Shown here one piece after another: positions 58,301 to 63,555 of a stretch of DNA of 64,000 bases. The translations under genes were made by a program, and so were the position numbers. Position 1 is the first letter of the stretch, and every line of letters starts with the position of its first letter. The stretch is from Prostheceraeus crozeri (Eukaryota > Platyhelminthes > Polycladida > Euryleptidae): contig CAJQUW010001686.1 in assembly GCA_907163375.1 (NCBI GenBank), positions 62,001 through 126,000 of the forward strand, read 5' to 3'. The notes beneath the pieces are model-generated. The model saw nothing but the letters and a program-made list of their open reading frames with translations, ran no database searches and was not told where the DNA came from.

Positions 58301-58788
58301 GTGCAGATTATGTTGCCCTTCAATTTGGAATTCCGAATATAAAAGCTTAATCGTAGCAACATTTTGCCTGATTACATTTAGTTAAGGCACTGAAGCTGAG
58401 ATCAGTAATGATCTACATGTACATCTAAATTAGCATGAAATTAGCTAAAAAATTAATTGATATAAAAAAATTAGATGAACTCCATTTCATATAACTGAAT
58501 CCGAAAGTATCCTTGTAATACAAATACGTCACTTGTTTCTACTATTTTGGTGGAATTCATTATCATTAGTGAATTAAATATGACAAGCCAATTTCAGGGC
58601 CTGCGGTTTCGGTCATCGGATAATTTTGACTATCATGTGATCCATTCCGTGCAACCAAGGGTAAGCTCGATGTCATATTTTCTCTCATTAACGTTTTGTG
58701 CCATCAACTATCTTTACAGTCACCTGCCGATAATACCACACGAGTGGACGAGGGAGATGAAATTGTCCAAGTCAATGATAAGACAGTG
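24673..58788 (+). CDS. CNKSR: CNK (connector enhancer of KSR), 5' part, seven exons
   Basis: CNK proteins are membrane-associated scaffolds that bring Ras, Raf, KSR and MEK together, with SAM, CRIC, PDZ and PH domains in that order. The window holds exons 24673-24739, 39081-39244, 39307-39557, 57059-57212, 57278-57394, 58598-58660 and 58720-58788, all phase-consistent. SAM: DWRVEQVINWISG joined to LDQCFEDYKQ, ending GHQIILLDSIEFLRTL (human: QVVDWMKGLDDCLQQY...GHQELILEAVDLL). CRIC: LMEATKHVLAWLDR joined to SPFSAITE (human: [22 protein letters not shown]). PDZ: SPADNTTRVDEGDEIVQVND followed by KTV (human: [23 protein letters not shown]). The expected VVGWQ continuation and PH domain must lie beyond 58788, probably outside the window. 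Whether it corresponds to vertebrate CNKSR1, 2 or 3 cannot be told; invertebrates usually have one gene. Introns 1 and 3 (14.3 and 17.5 kb) are filled with transposons. Confidence 0.92.
25640..26390 (+). mobile_element. Penelope-like element relic
   Basis: Pieces of a Penelope-type polyprotein lie on the + strand in several frames: EIDYIFSSLSKLGFPERLFN (about 25886-25945, the reverse-transcriptase tail) and, after 26140, NAGVYRINCNDC then ETGHSLASRVNEHKWDLVNH (26228-26290), a GIY-YIG nuclease motif. The copy is old and broken in a few places. Boundaries are approximate. It differs in sequence from the copies at 14.2, 40.3 and 49-55 kb. Confidence 0.65.
26430..28440 (-). mobile_element. LINE 5' half (ORF1 and endonuclease), antisense
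   Basis: Read on the minus strand: an ORF1-like protein at 28407-27771, with a coiled-coil-like start (28407-28141) and then PPDIKIKQVRRIGKAKDERL and AKNLRNGTFKDIFVRQD, which fits the RRM-like part of LINE ORF1 proteins. Next come endonuclease pieces: RDDRLNRNGGGVVDWV (about 27000) and DFLSALNSTDWAILYSTQED (about 26710), the latter from the endonuclease-RT linker. Frames are broken between these parts, and no reverse transcriptase follows downstream in element orientation, so only the 5' half survives. ORF1 plus endonuclease suggests the CR1/L2/Jockey group. Confidence 0.65.
28435..28512 (-). repeat. tRNA-like SINE head (candidate)
   Basis: The minus strand reads GTCATCTGGTCTGTGTGGTG, then GGGCTTGAGATCTCGGGTAT and GCGTTCGATTCC. 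TGGTCTGTGTGG resembles a pol III A box and GCGTTCGATTCC a B box, spaced as in a tRNA. Arms do not fold into a clean cloverleaf, so a tRNA-derived SINE or tRNA relic is likelier than a working tRNA gene. It directly abuts the 5' end of the antisense LINE. Confidence 0.4.
28513..29214. other. CNK intron 1 segment, nothing recognised
   Basis: AT-rich, with no domain-bearing frame and no clear repeat. The LINE 5' UTR begins near 29215, where base composition shifts abruptly to GC-rich. Confidence 0.45.
29215..32592 (+). mobile_element. Full-length RTE-like LINE with intact reading frame
   Basis: The element starts in a GC-rich 5' UTR near 29215 (it includes GGGAGGGTTGCCTGTCAGGA and AAGGGCATCCGAGG, leader words I associate with this type of LINE). 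It contains one uninterrupted 1034-codon frame (29432-32536), a short 3' UTR and a TAAG microsatellite tail (about 32574-32592). G+C content is far above that of the surrounding intron, in keeping with a recent arrival. No certain target-site duplication was found. It lies in sense orientation in CNK intron 1. RTE-like is my best assignment from the YADD box and C-terminal GHV box; related clades are possible. Confidence 0.85.
29432..32536 (+). CDS. LINE polyprotein: endonuclease, reverse transcriptase, PHD-like zinc finger, C-terminal domain
   Basis: One open frame of 1034 codons. An APE-type endonuclease spans about residues 36-278 (VATANVGTLRG, CCLQEVRYRNEG, GGDVNAHIGTD, QIDLLMMRK, LTQHRLMRADIEL). 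The reverse transcriptase spans about 490-760, with RKSLTVALYKGKGDP, FVDLQKAFDRVPR near 630, GLHQGSALSPLLFILVMEEA and catalytic LLYADDLVL (YADD at 721-724). Residues 777-820 form a C4HC3-like finger (CGVCGRGVGVNSVLCGQC, HKRCSGL, FRCPTC), resembling a PHD or RING-type zinc finger and unusual at this position. The end has FCYLGDFLACNGGSERAV, RRMLRYMCGIS and LRWFGHVKRR plus GARPRGRPKKTW. All catalytic motifs look complete. The first Met (METNRMALNS) is the natural start candidate, but upstream codons are also open from 29028 in a shifted frame, so the exact start is uncertain. Confidence 0.92.
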   Translation: METNRMALNSWQLLDGQRVRRITRSGNNYKSTQRLKVATANVGTLRGRSREVVDMLARRKVDICCLQEVRYRNEGCTTLGSGDQKYKLWYVGNGHSSNGVGIMARHELADRVIEVNRHSDRLMSLKLVLADAVWHVFSFYAPQIGRPLDEKEAFWETVEEKIGSIPSGDGLFVGGDVNAHIGTDIAGYEEVLGLYGFGNRNAEGEMVLNVCKNHSLKILNTMFRKDREKLITYKAGGAETQIDLLMMRKMSGARVLDCTSIPGEECLTQHRLMRADIELKDCTRRKKTYAKRIKIWKLKNEEKRKEFEEALTRNMEGQEGEESGYSNLVTSITKAGEEVCGVTKGYRGRERETWWWNESVQQSIKDKKAAYKKWQKSGCDADRADYRHKKREAKRCVAVAKRKSWESWSADLSTPEGRNKMFRVAAQMKKDKKDIEGTDYIRDESGSLHVKVDEVREVWKKHFERVSNEENETELEDTTPVEGPIEDFTLEDVRAAIRSLKNRKAPGPTRVSGDMYKLAGEPAVKVLHSIFNDIMKTGVCPQEWRKSLTVALYKGKGDPLQCTEYRGLRLLERGMKIFEKMLDKRLRKMVCIGDTQFAYRPGKSCNDALFIVRRLQEKFLEKKKRLHHIFVDLQKAFDRVPRCTVAWALRRQGVLERLIDVVMSLYVGSKSQVNVAGSVSDEFGINVGLHQGSALSPLLFILVMEEATRDCMIGGVWELLYADDLVLTGESKTEVMERFGHWKERLEKCGMKVNIGKTKYMVSGKEPSEPIRGGRYPCGVCGRGVGVNSVLCGQCNKWCHKRCSGLRSICYVVDFRCPTCSRSPTVLSSAHEDYDESDDQEMDEVYDFCYLGDFLACNGGSERAVKARVASAWKKWKELASLLRNCHIPLKCRATVYSTCVRSVLLYGAESWNLTERLQHQLRACDRRMLRYMCGISLTDNISSSEVACRCGISPLEEVITEKRLRWFGHVKRRNGEGALGRVLDIVVEGARPRGRPKKTWLANVKDDLTRIGATEEDAQDRNHWRRLIKRQTL
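32593..34341. other. CNK intron 1 segment, nothing recognised
   Basis: AT-rich, no recognisable coding segment or repeat apart from short homopolymers. Confidence 0.45.
34476..34740 (+). repeat. Degenerate 21-23-bp tandem array inside the hAT left end
   Basis: About a dozen units of the type GGGGCCCTTTTGAGACTGCATA follow each other, alternating GAGACTG- and AGGATCG-type cores (units near 34518, 34540, 34561, 34583, 34604 and on). Weaker copies may reach 34900. A related word, GAGGGGGCCCATTCCG, occurs near the right end (about 37300). Subterminal repeats are known transposase-binding sites in hAT elements, which is the likely role here (inference). Confidence 0.8.
36190..36840 (-). mobile_element. 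Mariner-like (IS630-Tc1-mariner) transposase relic
   Basis: On the minus strand FRQDGMPAHYYRPIENYL (36513 down) and NFPKSWIDRHGSLWNGF match the FQQDGAPPHY...FPGRWIGR-GPIEWP motif of mariner-type transposases, which contains the second catalytic Asp. Further downstream, broken by frame changes, a stretch corresponding to L-W-x-x-LK...MDEL can be read. The first part, with DNA binding and the first Asp, is not clear. A plain DNA transposon relic lying within the hAT element. Its own terminal repeats were not found. Confidence 0.65.
37560..38440 (+). mobile_element. CR1/L2-group LINE, 3' half
   Basis: The + strand encodes the end of a reverse transcriptase: NEIIRWTREKSMAIQVQKCQ (with a frame change upstream), ILGVTFDKRLRWTSHCNRIC, then RLFVLRQLRCYLPKDQLIIV and ERVQRRAHRIVCGAE in a 197-codon frame at 37689-38282. 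The UTR carries the stem CGCCTCA...TGAGGCG (about 38379-38405) and ends CAATAAACGACTTTATTATTAT. It is 5'-truncated before the catalytic YADD box. Related in type, but not identical, to the 3' ends at 17.9 and 22.8 kb. Confidence 0.8.
38493..38742. repeat. 250-bp foldback element with 75-bp inverted arms
   Basis: The first 75 bases (GCAACTCGTCTGATCAGGAT... to GGCCAGACAG) are an imperfect reverse complement of the last 75 (CTGTCTGGCCATGTGGATAG... to GACGAGTTGC). The arms contain GTTCCAATCC and, in the other orientation, GTTTGAATCC, which look like pol III B boxes. This could be a foldback MITE or two tRNA-derived SINE ends head to head. It lies 340 bp before CNK exon 2. No target duplication is obvious. 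Confidence 0.75.
39081..39244 (+). CDS. CNKSR: CNK exon 2, main part of SAM domain
   Basis: 164 nt between CGCTCCAG and GTAAGT. After the Gly split with exon 1 it encodes LDQCFEDYKQIFIDEEINGE, KLLSLTSDVLF and VGHQIILLDSIEFLRTL. The GHQ-x-IL motif is the C-terminal SAM helix of CNK. It ends in phase 0. Confidence 0.92.
39307..39557 (+). CDS. CNKSR: CNK exon 3, first part of CRIC domain
   Basis: 251 nt between TTATAG and GTAAGT, following a 62-nt intron, the shortest in the gene. It encodes QHNIEHETLQSIVLRVSRHA, a charged linker (KPSEEEDKGDD) and LMEATKHVLAWLDR, where the last words match the CRIC signature of CNK proteins. It ends with two bases of the Arg codon. Confidence 0.92.
39558..40277. 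other. CNK intron 3, first segment
   Basis: No recognised element. A 66-codon frame (40066-40266) follows an acceptor-like TTATTCTAG, but its translation does not resemble CNK and exon 3 joins exon 4 correctly without it. Confidence 0.45.
40278..41303 (-). mobile_element. Penelope-like element fragment with inverted ends
   Basis: The minus strand encodes a Penelope-type nuclease C-terminus, HNINFGGMTVLEKEQCWRKR then VVKEALWTRKL and ALSNGWIL (about 40790-40640). The 3' region follows at 40452-40359 with CCTGAAGATGACGGTCGGTG and ACGGCTGAAAAGCC. The same 95-bp sequence recurs in opposite orientation at 41208-41303 (ACTTGAAGATGACCTTCGGT), giving inverted ends. A 306-bp MITE interrupts it. The rest of the element is missing. 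Such terminal duplications are known from Penelope-like elements. Confidence 0.7.
40858..41163. mobile_element. hAT-like MITE, 306 bp
   Basis: Perfect 13-bp terminal inverted repeats CAGGGATGTGATT and complement enclose a non-coding AT-rich interior with further inverted words (AGGAAATC; GGGGGCCC). The ends resemble hAT termini, but the 8-base flanks (GTGGTCTT and TTTCTTAG) are not identical, so the target duplication is decayed or the boundaries are slightly off. It sits inside the Penelope-like fragment. Confidence 0.7.
41415..42293 (-). pseudogene. LINE reverse transcriptase, C-terminal part
   Basis: A 292-codon open piece starting just before the catalytic box (RLFADDIKIF, about residue 15-24), followed by DLGVTFTSNLKFSDHCAKVS (thumb) and VRPILEYCSQVW, then RVQKYFTKQVC and the final VVQIWNSLPVDVI. 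The catalytic Asp pair is present. The preceding reverse-transcriptase fingers and palm lie in other frames at 42403-42967. Confidence 0.85.
43797..44282 (-). pseudogene. LINE APE-type endonuclease, N-terminal part
   Basis: Contains SFNARSLCNKLNDLDVLL, FVTETWLDEKIPDSLL, HRGGGCAIFYRNSL and FCIYFPPDS, the usual order in CR1/Jockey-group endonucleases. The second half, with NIPTRSHHILDLLLCS, continues in another frame around 43650-43700. Confidence 0.85.
44408..44842 (-). pseudogene. LINE ORF1-like protein
   Basis: Encodes CQLVDPDIDESDITVERLGS, then KPRIIKATFTNQKHRNEILR and YIYINKDSSFIMRKEEKRLR. The R-x-G...KPR-x-(I/L)K-x-TF arrangement followed by a basic helix is typical of RRM-containing LINE ORF1 proteins, which bind the element RNA. 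The natural start lies further upstream, and this frame opens with TTG. Confidence 0.65.
44871..45090 (-). mobile_element. RTE-like LINE C-terminal fragment, antisense
   Basis: The minus strand reads VTPVHKIVAKRLAWVGRVAR, then LNEERLPRRVEP and, after a frame change, GRERPRRPT. The RL-x-W-x-G-x-VAR...RLP-RV...GR-RPR pattern is the C-terminus of RTE-like polyproteins. It abuts the 5' end of the CR1/Jockey-group LINE. Confidence 0.6.
45091..48839. other. CNK intron 3, long unassigned stretch
   Basis: 3.7 kb. The first 350 bases are GC-raised and may belong to an unrecognised repeat. The rest is AT-rich with no domain-bearing frame, exon-like segment or clear repeat. Confidence 0.45.
48845..50329 (-). 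mobile_element. Penelope-like copy, left inverted arm
   Basis: On the minus strand this is the mirror image of the right arm at 54.13-55.13 kb: identical blocks include GCGCCGGCCGTTTGCGAACG (49415-49440 reversed) and GCACTTTATAGAACATGG (near 49710 reversed). Further out, 48850-48910 carries, in reverse, CTGATGATGGCCACATCAGA plus GATGGTCGAAATATT, a Penelope-type 3' signature. Differences from the right arm are mostly single-base gains and losses, many in short homopolymers. Its inner end runs into the T-rich tract. Confidence 0.75.
50330..53850. repeat. 3.5-kb near-pure T tract with scattered A and C
   Basis: The + strand is overwhelmingly T over about 3.5 kb, with isolated A and C, very few G and no fixed repeat period. 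Long open frames here translate to Phe/Leu/Ser/Tyr strings and are not genes. The edges are fairly sharp: normal complexity stops near 50330 and resumes near 53850. On the CNK sense strand this would be a kilobase-scale U-rich stretch within intron 3. The irregular interruptions look like either a highly degenerate homopolymer expansion or low-accuracy long-read consensus. Confidence 0.85.
53851..55128 (+). mobile_element. Penelope-like copy, right inverted arm
   Basis: The + strand, in shifting frames, encodes part of a GIY-YIG domain (FKCRIYASGFYIGQ near 54640) and then NALYEHGLKNHDICDINMSN followed by RLTEARLIKTLRPPINRKYE (54760-54915), the C-terminus of a Penelope-like protein. Bases of about 54130-55128 are the reverse complement of 49338-50329. 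Bases 53851-54129 have no partner in the left arm. It is an old or poorly resolved copy with several breaks. Confidence 0.75.
55129..57058. other. CNK intron 3, last segment
   Basis: No recognised exon or transposon. A GC-raised patch lies around 56380-56560. It ends in the acceptor CATTTCCAG before exon 4. Confidence 0.45.
57059..57212 (+). CDS. CNKSR: CNK exon 4, CRIC domain
   Basis: Begins after TTTCCAG by completing Arg, giving R then SPFSAITECERLRNDIVIKA. It ends CAA before GTAAAT in phase 0. A weaker donor (CAG before GTCTAT, exon end 57143) is also in phase and would drop 23 residues. The longer form adds VYLARAQSNQTVKPNMKVAL, which has no counterpart I recall in human CNK. Confidence 0.85.
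57278..57394 (+). CDS. CNKSR: CNK exon 5, end of CRIC domain
   Basis: 117 nt between TCTTCCAG and GTAGTT, phase 0 at both ends, after a 65-nt intron. It encodes SAKLRDVCIKFVRSSREPLV then LVEHVHIMKNEKEDL, corresponding to the human ILHVCKTLSGVCDHI...SSDPLVSQSAHLEVIQL stretch. The donor is less typical, so the 3' end is slightly uncertain. Confidence 0.85.
58052..58069. repeat. AT dinucleotide microsatellite
   Basis: About nine AT units within CNK intron 5. Confidence 0.9.
58598..58660 (+). CDS. CNKSR: CNK exon 6, start of PDZ domain
   Basis: 63 nt, 21 codons, between ATTTCAG and GTAAGC. It encodes GLRFRSSDNFDYHVIHSVQP and R: GLRFRS takes the place of the PDZ carboxylate-binding GLGMYI loop, with an unusual F-R in place of hydrophobic residues. 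Confidence 0.88.
58720..58788 (+). CDS. CNKSR: CNK exon 7, middle of PDZ domain
   Basis: 69 nt, 23 codons, between CTTTACAG and GTGAGT after a 59-nt intron. It encodes SPADNTTRVDEGDEIVQVND then KTV, the best conserved CNK motif here. The next exon should start with a V-G-W-type sequence in phase 0, and I did not find it before 64000. Confidence 0.92.
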
Positions 58789-60621
58789 GTGAGTAGGCAA
58801 GCAGATGTGCTGATCGTTACTACAACCTAGATGTATACTTGAAAATGCAGATTTATAATTGTAGCAACAAGTTTAAATTTATCACTTTTTATAGTACCTT
58901 AAAAGTGATTGTGAAACTGTGCCGATCTCTATCATTTTCAGCTTTGCAGGAATGCATTTTCAATATTGCATTATGCAAAGAGCTCCAATCAATGTAGATA
59001 TCAAAAATAATGCGATATCGACTCTTGTGTCTGAATGATACTTGTCCAGAGCATTACTAGGCGAGAAAATCTTCTAGATTCGCATATGACGTAATTGCAT
59101 CACATTTACACAGCCATTGGCACACTGAAAATGTACTGTGTATTCGCTAAAGCATCGAATCCACGCTTTCCTTTCAGGGAAATGCATGTGATCAATGGAA
59201 AGTTCAGGTCAGAAGTATTAGTCATACTTGACCATATCAATTGTTAGTTTTCGCAAATAACCTGTCGACGGCGGCAAGGACATTTCTTTCAAACAAGGAT
59301 CTGTTTTTAGAGAATGAGGCCAAAGCATTAGAAGTCGCTGGCAAGAATCGGATGTCAGAATTCTTGTTTTAGATAATTGTGTCAGGGGAAATCTGCTTTG
59401 CATGAAGCACACAGTTGGAGAATGTCAAAAATCAGCTGGTCCCACCCGGGATTCAGTCCCTAGATTGCCTCGATTCGTATCAGAATTTATCAAGCCTTCA
59501 TCATCCTTAGGAACATTGAACATGTGCGGAGACCGCTTTGTCGATCTCAAATCTATAGCATGATAGCAAACAATGAGATGATGGCTGAGCTATTTCTGAT
59601 TGAAGATATTTTTAATTTGAAGTTCACTAGAAAACGGATTGACCGGTTTTTATACTATATAAGTAATCTTAAGCTGATAACACTCGCAATTTTGAGTCTA
59701 AACATGAAAACCCTAGCATAAATAAAAGAAGCACTTGCATGTTATTTTCTGCAGTTGAACTTTTGCAATTTTATCTCTCCTCTGATAGCTGAAAAAGCAA
59801 GTAATATGATGAAATCGAAAAAAACTGAGTAAAATAGTTGAAAATGTCAAAAAAGTGTCATCCGGTTGTTCTCTCTTTGACTAGATAAGCTGCGTGTCAG
59901 TGATCTCAATCATTTTACTGATCAATCTCTGATCATTCGTTGATGTTAATAAAAAAAGCTTCGCGAATTTCAGTTTTGACGAATGACTTCATTGGATAAA
60001 TCTGTGACACACAAGTTTCACTAGCTGACTTATAGAGAATATTTCTTACAAGGCATTGATTTATGGTATATTTTATTACTTTGATATGTACTTGTACTGT
60101 TTGATGCTTTATAATGTTTGACTTCCTCATCATTATTGATTTTAAATTTGAACTTAGTAACATGAATGACGTCTAGTTACCGGACACTCATTAGTCATTA
60201 CTTATTGCAGAGCAACAAACCAGCAAATTTATTCACTTATCATCAAGTCTAATAAATAGAAGACAATTATGGATAGGGCGAGTTGACAGGCTAAGGTCAA
60301 CATTTAGGCAATTAACCGAAGATGTGTGGCTTGCAATAGTTCATCTTCGTTCGACAGCGATTCATGGTTATCTTCTCCGTAGCTGTAGAGTTACCTCAGC
60401 TTTGGTAGACAGGATTCGCATGATGTAAACACTATGCTACATTCTTCAACATCAGCTGAACTTCAGTCTTATCACTCCTTCCATCTTATTTCAACATAAT
60501 TTGAAGGCAAATTGATTTGTTACTTCAGAGATCTTCATAATTTCTTTGCATTATTCATGTAATTAATGTCATAAAAATTCATTCTGTTGCGAGAAAGTGA
60601 TGACCTAATAAAGACCAGCCG

Positions 60622-60709
60622 ACAGGTGTCTGGTGTTAAAGAACTTGTGACTATTCTATTCAGTATTTACAAACATAGCATTACCCAATAGTTAGATTCA
60701 GACACCTGT
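60622..60709. repeat. Short inverted repeat
   Basis: ACAGGTGTCTG at 60622 is the perfect complement of CAGACACCTGT at 60699, 66 bases apart. It could be the ends of a very small MITE or simple chance. No flanking duplication was seen. Confidence 0.45.
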
Positions 60710-62539
60710 AGCAAACCTTCCTTAACTTTTGCTGCAAAAAAAGGTGTTGTAATATAATGTATTACGTTCATCATACACTCACTCACGTAACTTGCTAGTT
60801 AATCTTATATAATCACTATAAGGATACCCATATTGTAATTTTTCTTGCAATCATTACTAATGCAATCAAACCGCATCAACACAATTTTCTTAAAAAGTTC
60901 TCACAAATATTTGACATCACACAAAAATCCGGCAAAGTTATATAGATTCCTGACATAGCACAAAATGTTTGATATAATAAATATTTAGCAGAGTCTCCTA
61001 AAAGTCAAGAGGAAAAAATAGGATTATTTAATTTTGTCGAAACTTAGAATTTGTTTAGCTATACTCGCGTTAAGAATTGATACAAACACCCTTTTTTGTC
61101 AAGTTAACAAAATAATACTAAAATATTAGCAAACTTAACAGATTGTTTTTTCTCCACGGGAACGGTTAGCGCTCTCAACTCACTTTACTCGTTCGCTGTA
61201 AGAACTGAATGATATAAACCATTAGGTCAATTTTATTATCATGAAGTCAAGTCTCATAGCAAAATAGTTAATTATGCGTCATTCATATCAATCAAATTAA
61301 TTTCAAATTGCTTCATTTTAAACGTGTCGCCTTTTCTACTTTTTAGCTCCTAATCCAAATATATAAGCAGAATAACAGCATTTTTAGTCGAACGCTTTCC
61401 TACCTAGAGTAACGGCGATTTCGATTTCACAAGATTTCCCTATTCAGCATACTTGGCAGTCTTGGGATAGTTACTACGGATGTGGATATAGCAATTTCTT
61501 GTTAAGAACAACTCCCTGTGAAGAGTTTGGACGGAAGTAACCATACATCTTCCAATCAGAAAGTCCACAGATGGGAAAGGTTGTGACGTAAGATGAATGA
61601 TTGCTGTTTTACTGTCCATTAGACGAAAGCCAAGCTTTGCCCATGGGACGAAAAGTACATGTTATTTAAAATTGCTCTTGCGATGTTCGGCGAAGTTGTA
61701 TAATAAATTATTTATGCAGAGAACTAGTGCTGAGGAGTTGCTTCCGAAGGATTGACCACGCTCTTGTAGCTGTACATACATCCCCATAAAGATAGCATGC
61801 GTGACCAAAGTATATTGATGAAAACATTCTGTGATAAAATTGGAGCAGTTTATTAGTTTTTGTTGGATTCTGTCCTGACTTATTATTGCAACTTTTTTTC
61901 CATTTTCAATATGTCAGTTTCAGTTGCTATGACCAAGGTTTTATAAATTAAGCTTGAATGCACATTTTGTAATTGATCGAATTAGTAATTTTTTGTTGTA
62001 TAAGATCTGTAGCCTGTTGTCATGTAAAGATATATAGTTCATTTTGGATGGAACAACTTCCTAGTTCATCAGATACATGTGACGAATAGTTTTGTTCCCA
62101 TTTTTCTCTCCATTGTGTAAGAATGTCATCGTTAATGTCGAAGATTTTATATCACTCTATGATAGCGTTTTTATAAATTAGAGATGAAGATGAAAGTAAT
62201 CTCCCTGTGACACCTCTACACGAAGTTATGTGCCTATGGAATCACAATTCACAATAGATATGACAAATAGTCTACATTCGATGTTAAATTGTTATCGAAG
62301 ACATCTTGCCCTCTCGATAACCAATGTCTTTTCATTGATGATTGATGTCGGATTCGAATTTTTCAACAAAGGCTGACATAGGTTTTTAAATAGCAAGTTA
62401 GTGAAATTTCGACGGGCATTCATTAAATGTCACTTTAAACACACTGCTGGCAAATCGCCTATATTGATGCGTTTAAAGTAATCAATAACTGCTGCTTCTT
62501 TGCAAACACAATTTAGATATAATAGGTATGGGGTTATAT

Positions 62540-62643
62540 CCTCAGTTGAAAAATGGGAGCAGACTTGAATAGGTGCCATTTCATCCAATATCAGTAATTA
62601 TCAGCTATGAATGGCAGCTATTCAGGTCTGTTTTCAACTGAGG
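62540..62643. repeat. Imperfect 40-bp inverted repeat (hairpin)
   Basis: CCTCAGTTGAAAA...AGACTTGAATAGGTGCCATTTCAT (62540-62584) mirrors ATGAATGGCAGCTATTCAGG...TTTTCAACTGAGG (62608-62643). The loop is about 23 bases. The structure fits a small foldback MITE. Confidence 0.7.
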
Positions 62644-63555
62644 ATGCAGCTCAATATTCAATTATTCAATTTACCAAATGTGATATAAACTATAATTTCT
62701 CGGTCTTCGATTTTCTCTTACATCTTATCTGAGTTTCTCCCTATGCATGATAGTCAAATATTATCAGTCTGCATTGTGATCAATGTGAAAAGTTGCATCA
62801 AGTTGGGTGATTATTTCCGAAGACATCAGAGAACTATCTATGAGCTAGTAGAGACTATCTCCTAGCGCATTTAATTCACTAACCTTGTCTACCCGTTCAT
62901 CTTTCGCAAATCCGTGAGAATTTTTTTCTAATTACCTCTATCAGGAGCTTCTATCATTTCCACAGCTGGTCTCCGAATGATGTCAGTCTCACACGGTCAT
63001 GGTTTTGACTGCTTCTCTCAAACTAGTTCAACACAAATCAGTTGTCTGCTCCTTTGACTTCCCCGAATGACGTCACGAGAATACTTTCATCGGCTCCGTG
63101 TGTGTTAATGCATCTCGATACGAACGAATGAATATGCACACAGTTCCTTAAACATCATGAGCTATCTAAACAGGGTAACATGAAAAATTGGGCGGACTGG
63201 GTCTTTAACATATTGTACATAATCAGGTAATCCAACAATATCCTATTTCAATTGACCGATTAAACGATTGTATAGAATCAATCTAAGTCAACGTTTTCCT
63301 GAAGGGTGGTTAGATGTATAAAAACGATCATTTTCGTCATTCGGGCAAAGTTTAGTTCCATCAGGGTTCGATGATAATAGCCGGTTCGCTTTCTATCATA
63401 TAACGTCAACTTACCGGTAATTACAAGGTCGTTGCATCGACTGTTGGTAAATCATAAGAAGTAAAATGCAGAAACTGAGAAAAAATAGCACGTCAGTTTT
63501 TTATGTGCAGGCAACAGCTGGACCACTTCGGATTTGTATATCATGTTTTTCCCTA

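Larger units (their letters stand above)
58789..63555. other. CNK intron 7 (partial), mostly unassigned
   Basis: 4.8 kb of AT-rich intron without a recognised exon. It contains two small inverted repeats (60622-60709; 62540-62643). A GC-raised patch at 59430-59500, in reverse, has GGACTGAATCCCGGG, which looks like a degraded pol III B box. Frames at 59218-59412 (minus) and 59524-59721 have no recognisable product. Confidence 0.45.

Noticed and set aside
59178-59207. A 30-nt segment flanked by TTTCAG and GTCAGA, in phase with CNK exon 7
   Set aside because: It would encode GNACDQWKVQ, which does not resemble the V-V-G-W-Q continuation expected in the PDZ domain. Acceptor- and donor-like words occur by chance at this rate.
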